Of a stretch of 64,000 nucleotides of DNA, positions 1-9,350 are shown one piece after another. A model generated the notes under the pieces. That model was not told the DNA's origin, ran no database searches, and saw only the letters and a program-made list of their open reading frames with translations. Where the stretch lies: assembly GCF_000015045.1 (NCBI RefSeq), contig NC_008609.1, positions 620,001 through 684,000 on the forward strand, read 5' to 3'. Source of the stretch: Pelobacter propionicus DSM 2379 (GTDB taxonomy: Bacteria; Desulfobacterota; Desulfuromonadia; Geobacterales; Pseudopelobacteraceae). The position numbers and the translations under genes are program-made. Every line of letters starts with the position of its first letter. Position 1 is the first letter of the stretch.

Positions 1-950
1 CCGGAGGTGAGGTAGTTGCCCTCCTTGTCGTTATACACCTGGGAGCACTGGATGATGCAGCCGGCATGGCAGCCGTGCTTGGGCCGGCCACCGCGGGCGA
101 CGATGGTGTCGTGCATGGTCTCGCCGGAGATCATGTCGTGATCCTCGAACTGGCCGTAGCGGAAGTTCCTGGTGGGCAGGCCACCCGCCTCGTTGAGGAT
201 GTTCACCAGCACGTTGGTGCCGTAGGTGGGCAGGGCCTGGCCGCTGACCGGGTGGTCCAGCAGGGCCTTGGCGAAGACGCGGGCGGCTGTCTTGAACTTG
301 TCCGGTTCGGCGATCTTCACGGGCGAGGCGCCGTCGCCGTTGATGGAGATGAATTTGATCTTCTTGGAGCCCATGACCGCGCCCAGGCCGCCGCGTCCGT
401 GGCTGCGGATCTTGCTGTCCGGGTCCTTGACCGAGATGTTGGCCGAGGCCATGCGGAACTCACCGGCGGTGCCGATGGTCAGGATGCCGGTCTTCTTGCC
501 AAGGCGCGCCTCCAGGGCTTCGATGACGGCGAAGTTGTTCTTGCCGATCAGTTCGGTCTCTTCATTGATGGTCACGCCTTCCTTGTCGATGTGCAGGCTG
601 TACCAGGTGTTCTCTTTGGTGGGGATCCCTTCGATGATCATTGCCTTGATGCCCAGCCTGGAGAGCAGTTGGGCGGCTGTCCCACCGGCGTTACTCTCCT
701 TGATGGTGTAGGTGAGGGGGCTCTTGGCGCCGGCGGAGAGGCGACCGGAGTTGGCGGCCGGAGTTCCGGATAGCAGGCCGGGAGCGAATACCAGTTTGTT
801 GTTCGGGCCCAGGGGGTGGCAGGTGGGGGGGACTTCGGCTGCCACGATGGTGGAGGTCAGGGCGCGCCCGCCATAGGCTGCCCAGGCTTCCGGCACCGCC
901 TCGGTCTTCATGGTCAGGTCGGTCATGTTTACGCGTACAATCTTGTCCAT
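1..950 (-). CDS. Aldehyde:ferredoxin oxidoreductase (tungsten AOR family), 5' part only
   Basis: The gene runs off the left edge of the window, so only about the first 316 residues are present. The family oxidises aldehydes to acids, or reduces acids, with ferredoxin as partner, using a tungsten bis-pyranopterin and one 4Fe-4S cluster in the cytoplasm. The N-terminus has the expected HPLGPNNKLVFAPGLLSGT segment. Later come a GRGGLGAVMGSKKIK segment, GGLPTRNF, and near the window edge the cluster motif HGCHAGCIIQC (C-x2-C-x3-C). ATG at 950 follows a GGGAG Shine-Dalgarno. The gene is divergent from a sigma-54 activator and has a sigma-54 promoter at 1121-1136, so nitrogen-sigma-type control is likely. 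The family is clear; which aldehyde it uses is not. Confidence 0.93.
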   Translation of the reverse strand, partial: MDKIVRVNMTDLTMKTEAVPEAWAAYGGRALTSTIVAAEVPPTCHPLGPNNKLVFAPGLLSGTPAANSGRLSAGAKSPLTYTIKESNAGGTAAQLLSRLGIKAMIIEGIPTKENTWYSLHIDKEGVTINEETELIGKNNFAVIEALEARLGKKTGILTIGTAGEFRMASANISVKDPDSKIRSHGRGGLGAVMGSKKIKFISINGDGASPVKIAEPDKFKTAARVFAKALLDHPVSGQALPTYGTNVLVNILNEAGGLPTRNFRYGQFEDHDMISGETMHDTIVARGGRPKHGCHAGCIIQCSQVYNDKEGNYLTS

Positions 951-960
951 CTTGTTTTCT

Positions 961-1009
961 CCCTTTTGGTGTGGTTTGTCCTGCTGCTGTCATCTCCTTT
1001 CCAAAAGGG
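961..1009 (-). other. Inverted repeat in the aor leader
   Basis: CCCTTTTGG (961-969) and CCAAAAGGG (1001-1009) form a perfect 9-bp stem with a 31-base loop, starting 11 bases upstream of the aor start codon. It lies in the predicted 5' untranslated region and ends next to the Shine-Dalgarno. It could affect translation or mRNA stability. There is no U-tract, so I do not call it a terminator. Confidence 0.4.
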
Positions 1010-1120
1010 AGGCTCGGGCGTTTCCGCCAGAACCCGTTGGCCTGCCGCCATGGGGGTGTCCCGGTAGGAGGGCAGGCTCGGAGACAGATTGCTCCGTGTC
1101 GAGCAAGCTGGTTTTCTGCA

Positions 1121-1136
1121 AGCCATAAGCGTGCCA
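1121..1136 (-). promoter_or_regulatory. Sigma-54 (-24/-12) promoter for aor
   Basis: On the minus strand the sequence is TGGCACGCTTATGGCT. The -24 element TGGCACG is perfect. Ten bases separate its GG from the GC of the -12 element, as sigma-54 requires; the -12 element is TGGCT against consensus TTGCW. Transcription would start near 1110, leaving a leader of about 160 bases before the aor ATG at 950. The adjacent divergent gene encodes a sigma-54 activator, which supports the call. Confidence 0.72.
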
Positions 1137-1366
1137 AGACGACAGAAATGGAAACGGCAGTTCATTGCCATGAAGAACGCCATACAAAAAGTAAAAAACG
1201 GGATGATGGAGCGGAGAGCGGATGCCTGGAAACTCTTTTACCGATAGTCTGTTTCCTGTTCCCGTCTTCAGCCTTTCCTGGCGAACGTATGCGCGTTTTC
1301 TGCTCAGGTGTGTGCTGGGGGCAGGGCCTGTAGGGGGTGGGAGATGTGAAGCGCAGTGCCCCTATT

Positions 1367-1431
1367 CGCAATATGCTGTGTTTTGTGGTTGCGATATATT
1401 GCACTTGTGGTAGTAAGTGCGGTATATTGCG
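1367..1431. promoter_or_regulatory. Tandem near-palindromic sites, candidate upstream activating sequences
   Basis: Three related elements lie here: CGCAATATGC (1367-1376), TGCGATATATTGCA (1390-1403) and TGCGGTATATTGCG (1418-1431). The last two are imperfect palindromes of the form GCRATAT/ATATTGC, with starts 28 bp apart. They sit about 250-320 bp upstream of the predicted aor transcription start and just upstream of the activator gene at 1482. This is a reasonable place for enhancer sites bound by the sigma-54 activator, possibly with autoregulation. The function is inferred from position and symmetry only. Confidence 0.5.
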
Positions 1432-1481
1432 ATGTGGCCAGCTGTCTGCCACGCCAGTACCGGTCCATAAGGGGGATGTGC

Positions 1482-3035
<1,554 letters not shown>

Positions 3036-3048
3036 CCGCCAGCGCCCG

Positions 3049-3065
3049 GGGGCGGGAGCCCCTTT
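3049..3065 (+). terminator. Short GC-rich hairpin after the activator gene
   Basis: GGGGC (3049-3053), loop GGGA and GCCCC (3058-3062) are followed by only three T residues. This is a weak candidate terminator between the activator gene and parA. Confidence 0.35.
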
Positions 3066-3181
3066 GGATGCCACAAATTGTTCTTTGCAGCATGGGGCTG
3101 ATTGTGGTAGTTTTTTAAACTTTTGTGGCTCAGGCCAACAACCGAATCTGAACGGATCGCCGGGCGGGAAACCAGACGCAT

Positions 3182-3955
3182 ATGTCCAGAATCATCTGCA
3201 TAGCCAACCAGAAGGGGGGCGTCGGCAAGACAACCACCGCCGTCAATCTGGCAGCCGCGCTGGCAGCCACGGAGCGCCCGACGCTGCTGGTTGATATCGA
3301 TCCCCAGGGCAACGCCACCAGCGGAGTGGGGCTGGACAAGGACGGCCTGTCCCAGACCATCTACGACGCGCTGATCAATGGCGTTGATCCGCGGGGAGTG
3401 GTGATGGACACCGGCCAGCCGTTCCTGCACATCATCCCTTCCAACGCGGATTTGGCCGGGGCTGAGCTGGAGTTGGCCTCCCTGGAGGGGCGCGAGCAGA
3501 AGCTCAGGTTCCTGCTGGCCGAACTGCGCGACCAGTACCGCTATATCATCATCGACTGCCCGCCATCCCTGAATCTGTTGACCATCAATGCCATGACCGC
3601 CGCCGAATCGGTGTTGATACCGCTGCAGTGCGAGTACTACGCCATGGAGGGGCTCTCCCAGATCCTGCATACCATCCGGCTCATGCAGCGGGGATTGAAC
3701 CCCTTCCTGAAGATCGAGGGGATTTTGCTGACCATGTTCGACGGCCGCGGCAACCTGGGAAAAGAGGTTGCCGAGGAGATCCGGAGCAATTTTCCGGGCC
3801 AGGTGTTCGAGACGGTCATTCCGCGCAACATACGGCTTGCCGAGGCCCCCAGCCATGGCAAGCCGATCATCTACTACGACATCAACTCGCGCGGCGCCGT
3901 GGCGTACCTGAAGCTGGCCCGCGAAATCATACAGAGGGAGGCTGCCAATGGCTAG
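3182..3955 (+). CDS. parA: Chromosome-partitioning ATPase ParA/Soj
   Basis: A 257-residue Walker-type ATPase that moves or positions the chromosome origin together with ParB. The deviant Walker A motif KGGVGKTT is at residues about 11-18, followed by DIDPQGNATSG and IIDCPPSLNLLT. The length is typical of chromosomal Soj proteins without an N-terminal DNA-binding extension. ATG 3182 gives the conserved IICIANQKGGVGK start, although its ribosome binding site is weak. The stop overlaps parB by 8 bases, so the two genes are translationally linked. No 16-bp parS site of the TGTTTCACGTGAAACA type was found in the window. Confidence 0.96.
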   Translation: MSRIICIANQKGGVGKTTTAVNLAAALAATERPTLLVDIDPQGNATSGVGLDKDGLSQTIYDALINGVDPRGVVMDTGQPFLHIIPSNADLAGAELELASLEGREQKLRFLLAELRDQYRYIIIDCPPSLNLLTINAMTAAESVLIPLQCEYYAMEGLSQILHTIRLMQRGLNPFLKIEGILLTMFDGRGNLGKEVAEEIRSNFPGQVFETVIPRNIRLAEAPSHGKPIIYYDINSRGAVAYLKLAREIIQREAANG

Positions 3956-4802
3956 GGTAGGTGGTCTGGGCAAGGGAATGGCCGCGCTCCTGCACGTCAA
4001 GGAGACGACCGAGGACAACCGGGAGTACTTTCTGTGCCCCATTGAAATGATCCGGCCGAACAAGAGCCAGCCCCGCAAGAGTTTTGCCGCTGACAAGCTG
4101 GAGGAGTTGGCCGATTCCATCCGCGAGCAGGGGATCATCCAGCCGCTGGTGGTGACCAAGAAGGAGAACTGCTACGAGATCGTCGCCGGCGAGCGCCGCT
4201 GGCGGGCCGCCCAGAAGGCCGGGCTGCGCGAGGTGCCGGTGGTCATCCGCGAGGCCAGCGAGAACGCGGTGCTGGAGCTGGCCCTGATCGAAAACATCCA
4301 GCGCCAGGACTTAAACGCCATCGAGGAGGCCCAGGCCTACCGCTCCCTGGTGGAGCAGTTCGCCATCTCCCAGGAGGATGTGGCCAAACGGGTGGGCAAG
4401 AGCCGCGTGGCCGTCACCAACTCGCTCAGACTGCTGAAGCTGCCCGAGGAGATCCAGCGCGACATCGTGGAGGAACGCCTCAGCATGGGGCACGCCCGTG
4501 CCCTGCTCCCCCTGGAGAACCCGGAGCTGATCGCAAAAGCCCGCCACGAGATCCTGCAACGTCAGCTGAGCGTGCGCGCCACCGAGGAACTGGTTCGGCG
4601 GCTCAAGCTGAACCCGCACCCCCTGCCCGGCAAACGGCCGCAGCAACCGGATCTGCTGCTCAGTTCCCTGGAGGATCAGCTGCAGAAACGCTTCCAGTCC
4701 CGGGTTGCCATCCGCAAGACCGGGGCAAAGGCGGGTAAGCTGGAGATTCATTTCTGCGATGCCGACGAGCTGACCCGCATCATCGATCTGCTGGATCTGT
4801 AG
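3948..4802 (+). CDS. parB: Chromosome-partitioning protein ParB/Spo0J
   Basis: A 284-residue parS-binding CTPase and partner of ParA. The N-terminal domain has the CTP-binding motifs GERRWRA and ENIQRQDLNAIEEA. The central helix-turn-helix is SQEDVAKRVGKSRVAVTNSLRLLKLP, and a C-terminal dimerisation segment ends in DELTRIIDLLDL. The length and motif order are standard. It starts inside the parA 3' end, which is typical of the pair. In related bacteria parAB lies near the replication origin and near ATP synthase genes, and ATP synthase genes also follow here. Confidence 0.96.
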   Translation: MARVGGLGKGMAALLHVKETTEDNREYFLCPIEMIRPNKSQPRKSFAADKLEELADSIREQGIIQPLVVTKKENCYEIVAGERRWRAAQKAGLREVPVVIREASENAVLELALIENIQRQDLNAIEEAQAYRSLVEQFAISQEDVAKRVGKSRVAVTNSLRLLKLPEEIQRDIVEERLSMGHARALLPLENPELIAKARHEILQRQLSVRATEELVRRLKLNPHPLPGKRPQQPDLLLSSLEDQLQKRFQSRVAIRKTGAKAGKLEIHFCDADELTRIIDLLDL

Positions 4803-5211
4803 GATCGCTCCCCTCTGGTCTCCCGGGGACGGCCGTCGGACCTGCACGGTCTCCTGTCGTCCACGTTACCAGCCGCTCCCGCTCCCGACGCGCTCGCGTC
4901 CCTGCAGTGCCTGTTTCAATTCCTTTTCGTCGCACACGTCCCCCTCGCATACCATGCACCCATGGTCGATTCCTGCCAGGAAACGGTCAAGGCTGACTCA
5001 TGCACCGAATCCAGGATGCTGGATATCTGACTAATTCTCGTCGATGGAAATCTGTTTTGAGACGGCGGACAACGGGGGAAGGGGCAACCGCCAGGCCGGG
5101 CTCCCGGAGTGAAATATTGAAAAAAACATCGTGAAGCCAGTATGTTGCCGTGGTATGGCTAGTCGTGGCAGGCTGTTTGTTTGACGTGTTTTGGTTGGAC
5201 GAAAAAAACAC
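4803..5211. other. Non-coding gap downstream of parB
   Basis: About 400 bases without a convincing gene. I see only the doubtful minus-strand open stretch at 4866-4997. No clear terminator follows parB. The DNA becomes less GC-rich towards 5200, where the promoter-like sequences begin. Confidence 0.5.
4866..4997 (-). pseudogene. Possible small-ORF remnant in the gap after parB
   Basis: On the minus strand a 43-codon open stretch with gene-like codon use encodes SLDRFLAGIDHGCMVCEGDV and continues DEKELKQALQGRE to a TAA. An in-frame TGA sits immediately upstream at 4998-5000, and the only in-frame ATG is internal, leaving 29 residues. A nearby ATG in another frame gives MSQP and then stops. 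This could be a decayed small gene or chance. I do not recognise it. Confidence 0.22.
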
Positions 5212-5240
5212 TTGCAATTGACATGATGCTGTCATATTCT
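5212..5240 (+). promoter_or_regulatory. Candidate sigma-70 promoter upstream of the DUF2292 gene
   Basis: TTGCAA (5212-5217) and TATTCT (5235-5240) are separated by 17 bases in an AT-rich stretch. A perfect TTGACA also occurs at 5218-5223 but has no matching -10 element at a usable distance. Transcription from here would give a leader of about 300 bases before the DUF2292 start codon. Confidence 0.42.
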
Positions 5241-5264
5241 CCAGCATCATGTCTGCTGGACATG
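5220..5264. repeat. 12-bp perfect inverted repeat plus an overlapping alternative hairpin
   Basis: GACATGATGCTG (5220-5231) and CAGCATCATGTC (5242-5253) are perfect complements with a 10-base spacer that contains most of the candidate -10 box. The 3' arm also takes part in a second hairpin, CATGTC (5248-5253) with GACATG (5259-5264), so the two structures exclude each other. It may be a repressor operator over the promoter or an RNA switch at the 5' end of the transcript. Confidence 0.5.
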
Positions 5265-5333
5265 CGGTTTTAATTTTTTAGCCGGATGGCGAAAACGGGG
5301 TTCATGCCGACGAATCCAGATGTAATCCGTGCG

Positions 5334-5474
5334 GGAGTACCCTGCGTACCCCGGGGGAGGGACAGGGAGATGTACTCCGTTGGCTGCTGGGAGCGACGGC
5401 GCCCCCCCCTGTTGTGGAAGGAGTAAGCATTGCGTGGTCACGTGCGGCCGGCGAGTGTTTATGCTCGTCGGCCG
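5334..5474 (+). ncRNA. Structured leader region upstream of the DUF2292 gene, class unknown
   Basis: Two strong hairpins can be drawn here: GGAGTAC (5334-5340) with GTACTCC (5372-5378), and CGGCCGGCGAG (5445-5455) with CTCGTCGGCCG (5464-5474; 11 pairs including one G-U, 8-base loop). They lie between a candidate promoter and the next start codon. I compared the sequence with the riboswitch consensus sequences I remember and found no match. This may be an unrecognised structured leader. Confidence 0.3.
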
Positions 5475-5547
5475 TAGTTCGTTCAGTCTATTGTAATCAG
5501 CATGTTAGAATCCGACTCAGTGCCGGGTGAATGCGGTGAAGGACCAT

Positions 5548-5691
5548 ATGATCGAAAAAAGGGACAGACTCGTCGATCTGGTGAACGAACTGAAGAGCAG
5601 GCGTTTTACCGGTTTCATCAAGATCAACTTCAGTCAGGGCGGAATAACCAGGATCGAGCAGAACGAAGAGATTCTCAAGAAAGCGACGTGA
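5548..5691 (+). CDS. Small DUF2292-family protein (YezD-like), 47 residues
   Basis: A 47-residue protein, MIEKRDRLVDLVNELKSRRF and onward. The pattern of a basic N-terminal helix, then RFTGFIKINFSQGGITRIEQ, matches the small DUF2292/YezD family (two short beta strands around a glycine turn). ATG 5548 follows GAAGGA at good spacing. The gene stands alone, with hairpins upstream and a strong terminator downstream at 5747-5789, just before the hydrogenase operon. Members of this family have no established function that I can state with confidence; in this setting it could be regulatory. Confidence 0.7.
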   Translation: MIEKRDRLVDLVNELKSRRFTGFIKINFSQGGITRIEQNEEILKKAT

Positions 5692-5746
5692 AGTAATCCG
5701 TTGAAACGGAATCAGGCCCTTTGCTGACCGCATCCTGCGGCCCCAG

Positions 5747-5789
5747 AAAGCCCGAGTCAGAAGCCATCCGGCTTTTCCTCGGGCTTTTT
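5747..5789 (+). terminator. Intrinsic terminator before the hydrogenase operon
   Basis: AAAGCCCGAG (5747-5756) pairs with CTCGGGCTTT (5778-5787) and ends in a T-run. It terminates the DUF2292 transcript only about 60 bases before the first hydrogenase gene. That gene must therefore have its own promoter in a short space or depend on readthrough. Confidence 0.8.
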
Positions 5790-5850
5790 GCGTTTCAGGG
5801 AGCGGGCCGGGTTAGTAACGACATCCTACATGAGGGGAGCATCGTTTGGT

Positions 5851-7293
5851 ATGAAGAGTCAAGAATTGATCTGGTTGGCTGTGTTTGTGCCGATCATGGG
5901 AGCGTTCCTGCTGCCACTGGTCGGAACGGTTTCAAAGGGGGCGCGCAATCTGAGCGCCCTTGCCCTGGTCGGGTTTTCGCTGTTCTGTTCCTGCGGGCTG
6001 ATAGCTCCCGTCCTGAACGGCGAAACAGTCGCCATTTCGATTCCCTTCCTGGGGGGGAACAACCTGTTCCTGGGTGACAGCCTGGCGGTTTTCATGGCCA
6101 TTGTCTCCAGTCTGGTGGGGGCGGTCATCGTGCTCTACTCCATGGGGTATATCAGCCATTACGAAAACCAGAACGAGTACTACGTTATTGTCGTGCTGTT
6201 CCTGGGATCCATGATGGGGATCATCTATTCGGCCAACCTGATCCTGATCTACCTGTTCTGGGAGATCACCGCCTTTGCCTGCTGGCGATTGATCGGCTTC
6301 TTCAGGGAGAAGACCTGCATCGTCCGGGCCGACAAGGCCTTCCTGGTCACCGGCTTCGGCGCCTTTGTCATGCTGATCGGGTTCGCCCTGGTCTACAGCC
6401 AGTACGGCTCATTTGACCTGCAGACCATACAGAGCGCATCGGCGACTGACCCGGTGGCCAACCTGGCCGTGCTGCTGATCCTGTTCGGCATCCTCTCCAA
6501 GTCCGCCACACTTCCCCTGCACACCTGGCTCCCGGATGCGGGCGTGGCCCCCACGCCGGTGACCGCCCTGCTGCACGCCGCGGTGCTGGTCAAGATCGGC
6601 GTCTACGTCTACGCCCGGCTGTTCATCGCCTCCTTCAGCATCGATCCGGTCTGGGAGACGGTTGTCCCGGCCATCGCGGGGATCAGTTCCCTGGTGGCCG
6701 GCGGAGCAGCCCTGATCGAGACCGACATGAAGCGGATCATCGCCTACTCCACCGTCAGCCAGTTGGGCTTCATCCTGCTGGGACTCTCCATTGGCAACGA
6801 TATCGGGGTGGCCGGAGGGCTCTTGTACATCCTGATGCACAGCATCGCCAAGGGGGGGCTGTTCCTCTGCGCCGGCGTGGTGGAGCAGAAGCTGCACGTG
6901 AAAGACATCACCAAGCTGGGCGGGCTGATCAGGACCATGCCGGTCACCGCGGTCTCCTTCCTGTTGTGTGCCTTTTCGGTCATGGGCATACCCCCCTTTG
7001 GCGGGTTCTTCAGCAAATACATGGTCATATCCGGGGCCATCAGGAGCGGGCAGCCGCTGATCAGCGTCATCTTCATCCTGGGGGCGTTTCTGACCATGAT
7101 CTATCTCTTCAGGCTGTTCTCCATGATTTTCCTCGGTGAAGCAAAAACGGAGCCGGTTGCCGAAGGCGCACCGGTCATGGTGGGAAGCGTGGCGCTGCTG
7201 GCGCTGCTCTCCATCGCCGGCGGAATCCTGATTCAGTATCCCTCCGCCTACGTCCAGACCACTGTTCATCAGATCTTGAAGGTGGTGCAATGA
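5851..7293 (+). CDS. Hydrogenase-linked antiporter-like membrane subunit 1 (NuoL/MrpD family)
   Basis: A 480-residue polytopic protein of the proton-conducting complex I/Mrp family and first gene of the hydrogenase operon. Family landmarks are present: FWEITAFACW with the membrane glutamate, KSATLPLHTWLPDAGVAPTP with the broken-helix lysine, and DMKRIIAYSTVSQLGF. It should translocate H+ or Na+ when the hydrogenase turns over. I chose ATG 5851 because GGGGAG lies upstream (11-base spacing, rather long); alternatives at 5788 and 5830 have poorer sites. The stop overlaps the next start in an ATGA. Confidence 0.85.
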   Translation: MKSQELIWLAVFVPIMGAFLLPLVGTVSKGARNLSALALVGFSLFCSCGLIAPVLNGETVAISIPFLGGNNLFLGDSLAVFMAIVSSLVGAVIVLYSMGYISHYENQNEYYVIVVLFLGSMMGIIYSANLILIYLFWEITAFACWRLIGFFREKTCIVRADKAFLVTGFGAFVMLIGFALVYSQYGSFDLQTIQSASATDPVANLAVLLILFGILSKSATLPLHTWLPDAGVAPTPVTALLHAAVLVKIGVYVYARLFIASFSIDPVWETVVPAIAGISSLVAGGAALIETDMKRIIAYSTVSQLGFILLGLSIGNDIGVAGGLLYILMHSIAKGGLFLCAGVVEQKLHVKDITKLGGLIRTMPVTAVSFLLCAFSVMGIPPFGGFFSKYMVISGAIRSGQPLISVIFILGAFLTMIYLFRLFSMIFLGEAKTEPVAEGAPVMVGSVALLALLSIAGGILIQYPSAYVQTTVHQILKVVQ

Positions 7294-9119
7294 TGATAAC
7301 AATGATGTTTCTGGTGATTGGCATACCGGTTGTCTGTGGCTTGGGGGCGCTGATCCTGCCCAGGGGGGTGAGGGAAGCGCTGTCCTTTGCAGGGGCAACG
7401 CTCAACCTGGTGATCTGCGGCCGGCTGTTCGGCCAGGAGGGCACGCTCTCCCTCCCCTGGGGCGGATTCGGCATCCTGTTCGAACTCCGGCTGTACCACT
7501 TCAGTTCGTTTATCCTGATCGCCGCGGCCGGTTTCGGATTCCTGATCTCTCTCTACTCCCTGCATTTCATGAAGAACAGGGAGAAGGGCAACCAGTTCTA
7601 TGCCTACCTGCTGATCTCGCTGGGGATGGTCAACGGCGCGGTCCTGGCCGACAACCTGGTGCTGATGCTCTTCTTCTGGGAGGGGCTGCTGGGGACCATC
7701 TTCGGCCTGATCGCCATCGGCAACCGGGAGGCGTTCCGGTCGGGGGTCAAGGCCTTCATCCTGATCGGCGTTTCCGACGTGCTGATGATGGTGGGGATCA
7801 TGATGACCGGCTATCTGGCCGGAACCCTGACCATTTCAAAGATCCACCAGCTGCCGCTGGATTCCCCCTTTGCCATCACCGCCTTTATCCTGCTGGCCAT
7901 CGGCGCCACCTCCAAGGCGGGCTGCCTGCCGTTCCACAGCTGGATACCGGACGCTGCCGTGGATGCTCCGCTCCCCTTCATGGCCCTGATGCCGGCGGCT
8001 CTGGAAAAGCTTTTGGGGATCTACTTCCTGGCCCGCATCACCCTTGACCTGTTCGCCCTGCGCCACGGTTCCGGCATGAGCATGGCAATGATGACCGTTG
8101 GTGTGGTGACCATTCTGGTGGCGGTCATGATGGCCCTGATCCAGAAGGACTACAAGCGGCTGCTCTCCTACCACGCCATCAGCCAGGTTGGCTATATGAT
8201 CCTGGGCATCGGCACGGCGGTTCCGGTGGGGATCGTGGGTGGTCTCTTCCACATGATCAACCATGCCATGTACAAGAGCTGCCTGTTCCTGACCGGTGGC
8301 TCGGTGGAAGCCCAAGCCGGCACCACCGACCTGCGCAAGCTGGGTGGCATCGCTCGGCGCATGCCGGTCACCTTCACCTGCTTCATCGTCGCCGCCGCTG
8401 CCATCTCCGGCGTACCCCCCTTCAACGGCTTCTTCTCCAAGGAACTGATCTATGACGGTGCCCTGGAGTGCCACTGGATCTTCTACGCCGGGGCGCTTTT
8501 GGGGTCGTTCCTGACCGGCGCGTCATTCCTCAAGCTGGGGCACGCCGCCTTCCTGGGCAAGAACGAATATCTGTCCTCCAGGGTCAAGGAGGCGCCGCTG
8601 ACCATGCTGGTCCCGATGATCGTCATCGCCGCCGGCTGCGTGCTGTTCGGCGTTGCCAACCAGCTCCCGCTGGACACCCTGATCGTGCCGATCATCGGTC
8701 CCCAGATGGCCGCGGGGCATCATTTTGCCGGCTTCCCCGAGAATACGTTCCTGGTGATCATGACCATCACCGTTCTTCTGGCCTCCTGGTTCAACCATCA
8801 GTTTGGCGTCAGCCGGACCGGCAAAGGGGCGGGCGCCTGCGACCATATCCACCATGCGCCTCTCCTGCACGCCATCTATGACCGGGCCGAAAGGCGGGAG
8901 TTCGACCCCTATGACCGGGGCATGCAGGTCATCAACCTGATTTCGAGAGTTTCATGGGGCATCGACCGGGGCATCGACCGTCTCTACAACGTGCTGGTGG
9001 TGGGCATCAGCCAGAGCCTTTCCCGGACCGTGGGAGAGATGCACAACGGCAGTTTCGCCACCTATGTGGTATGGGCGAGCGTTGGGGGTGCGCTGGTATG
9101 TATGTACATGAACGCGTGA
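7290..9119 (+). CDS. Hydrogenase-linked antiporter-like membrane subunit 2 (NuoL family)
   Basis: A 609-residue membrane protein, the longest of the three antiporter-like subunits here. It has FFWEGLLGTIFGLIAIG, SKAGCLPFHSWIPDAAVDAPLP and KDYKRLLSYHAISQVGYM, the conserved glutamate and lysine positions of the NuoL/M/N fold. The C-terminal 150 residues contain a long hydrophilic or amphipathic part before a last membrane helix, as in NuoL. It overlaps the upstream gene by 4 bases. A 186-bp palindrome separates it from the next gene of the operon. Confidence 0.86.
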   Translation: MMITMMFLVIGIPVVCGLGALILPRGVREALSFAGATLNLVICGRLFGQEGTLSLPWGGFGILFELRLYHFSSFILIAAAGFGFLISLYSLHFMKNREKGNQFYAYLLISLGMVNGAVLADNLVLMLFFWEGLLGTIFGLIAIGNREAFRSGVKAFILIGVSDVLMMVGIMMTGYLAGTLTISKIHQLPLDSPFAITAFILLAIGATSKAGCLPFHSWIPDAAVDAPLPFMALMPAALEKLLGIYFLARITLDLFALRHGSGMSMAMMTVGVVTILVAVMMALIQKDYKRLLSYHAISQVGYMILGIGTAVPVGIVGGLFHMINHAMYKSCLFLTGGSVEAQAGTTDLRKLGGIARRMPVTFTCFIVAAAAISGVPPFNGFFSKELIYDGALECHWIFYAGALLGSFLTGASFLKLGHAAFLGKNEYLSSRVKEAPLTMLVPMIVIAAGCVLFGVANQLPLDTLIVPIIGPQMAAGHHFAGFPENTFLVIMTITVLLASWFNHQFGVSRTGKGAGACDHIHHAPLLHAIYDRAERREFDPYDRGMQVINLISRVSWGIDRGIDRLYNVLVVGISQSLSRTVGEMHNGSFATYVVWASVGGALVCMYMNA

Positions 9120-9134
9120 CGAAGCGTCTTGAAA

Positions 9135-9320
9135 CGGCAGTTGCGAGCTGCCGGAGAGAGCGCATCAGGGCTATTTCGTCGTAATTCCCGGCGTAAATTA
9201 CGCGTCAACAGCCGATACTGTCTGAAACCCAGAGGGCTGAGTTTATCGGCTGTAGCGAAATTAACCCTGGAATTACAGAAATAGCCCGTCCGCACGAACG
9301 CAGGCAGCTCGCAACTGCCG
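9135..9320. repeat. 186-bp long imperfect palindrome inside the hydrogenase operon (MITE-like)
   Basis: The ends are perfect 18-bp inverted repeats: CGGCAGTTGCGAGCTGCC (9135-9152) and its complement (9303-9320). Nested inside are GGGCTATTTC / GAAATAGCCC (9168-9177 / 9278-9287), GTAATTCC / GGAATTAC (9181-9188 / 9269-9276) and ACAGCCGATA / TATCGGCTGT (9208-9217 / 9244-9253). Together the arms make a long interrupted hairpin in an otherwise tightly packed operon. The form suggests a miniature inverted-repeat element or a REP-like structure. No open reading frame lies inside and no clear target duplication is visible. Confidence 0.75.
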
Positions 9321-9350
9321 AATACAGCTCCAGATAAGGAGGCCGCACCT

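Noticed and set aside
66-773. Long plus-strand reading frames over the left edge
   Set aside because: They are opposite-strand shadows of the aor gene, whose motifs are clear on the minus strand.
5166-5181. Sigma-54-like sequence TGGCAGGCTGTTTGTT upstream of the DUF2292 gene
   Set aside because: The essential GC of the -12 element is GT and the -24 element is imperfect. Chance is more likely.
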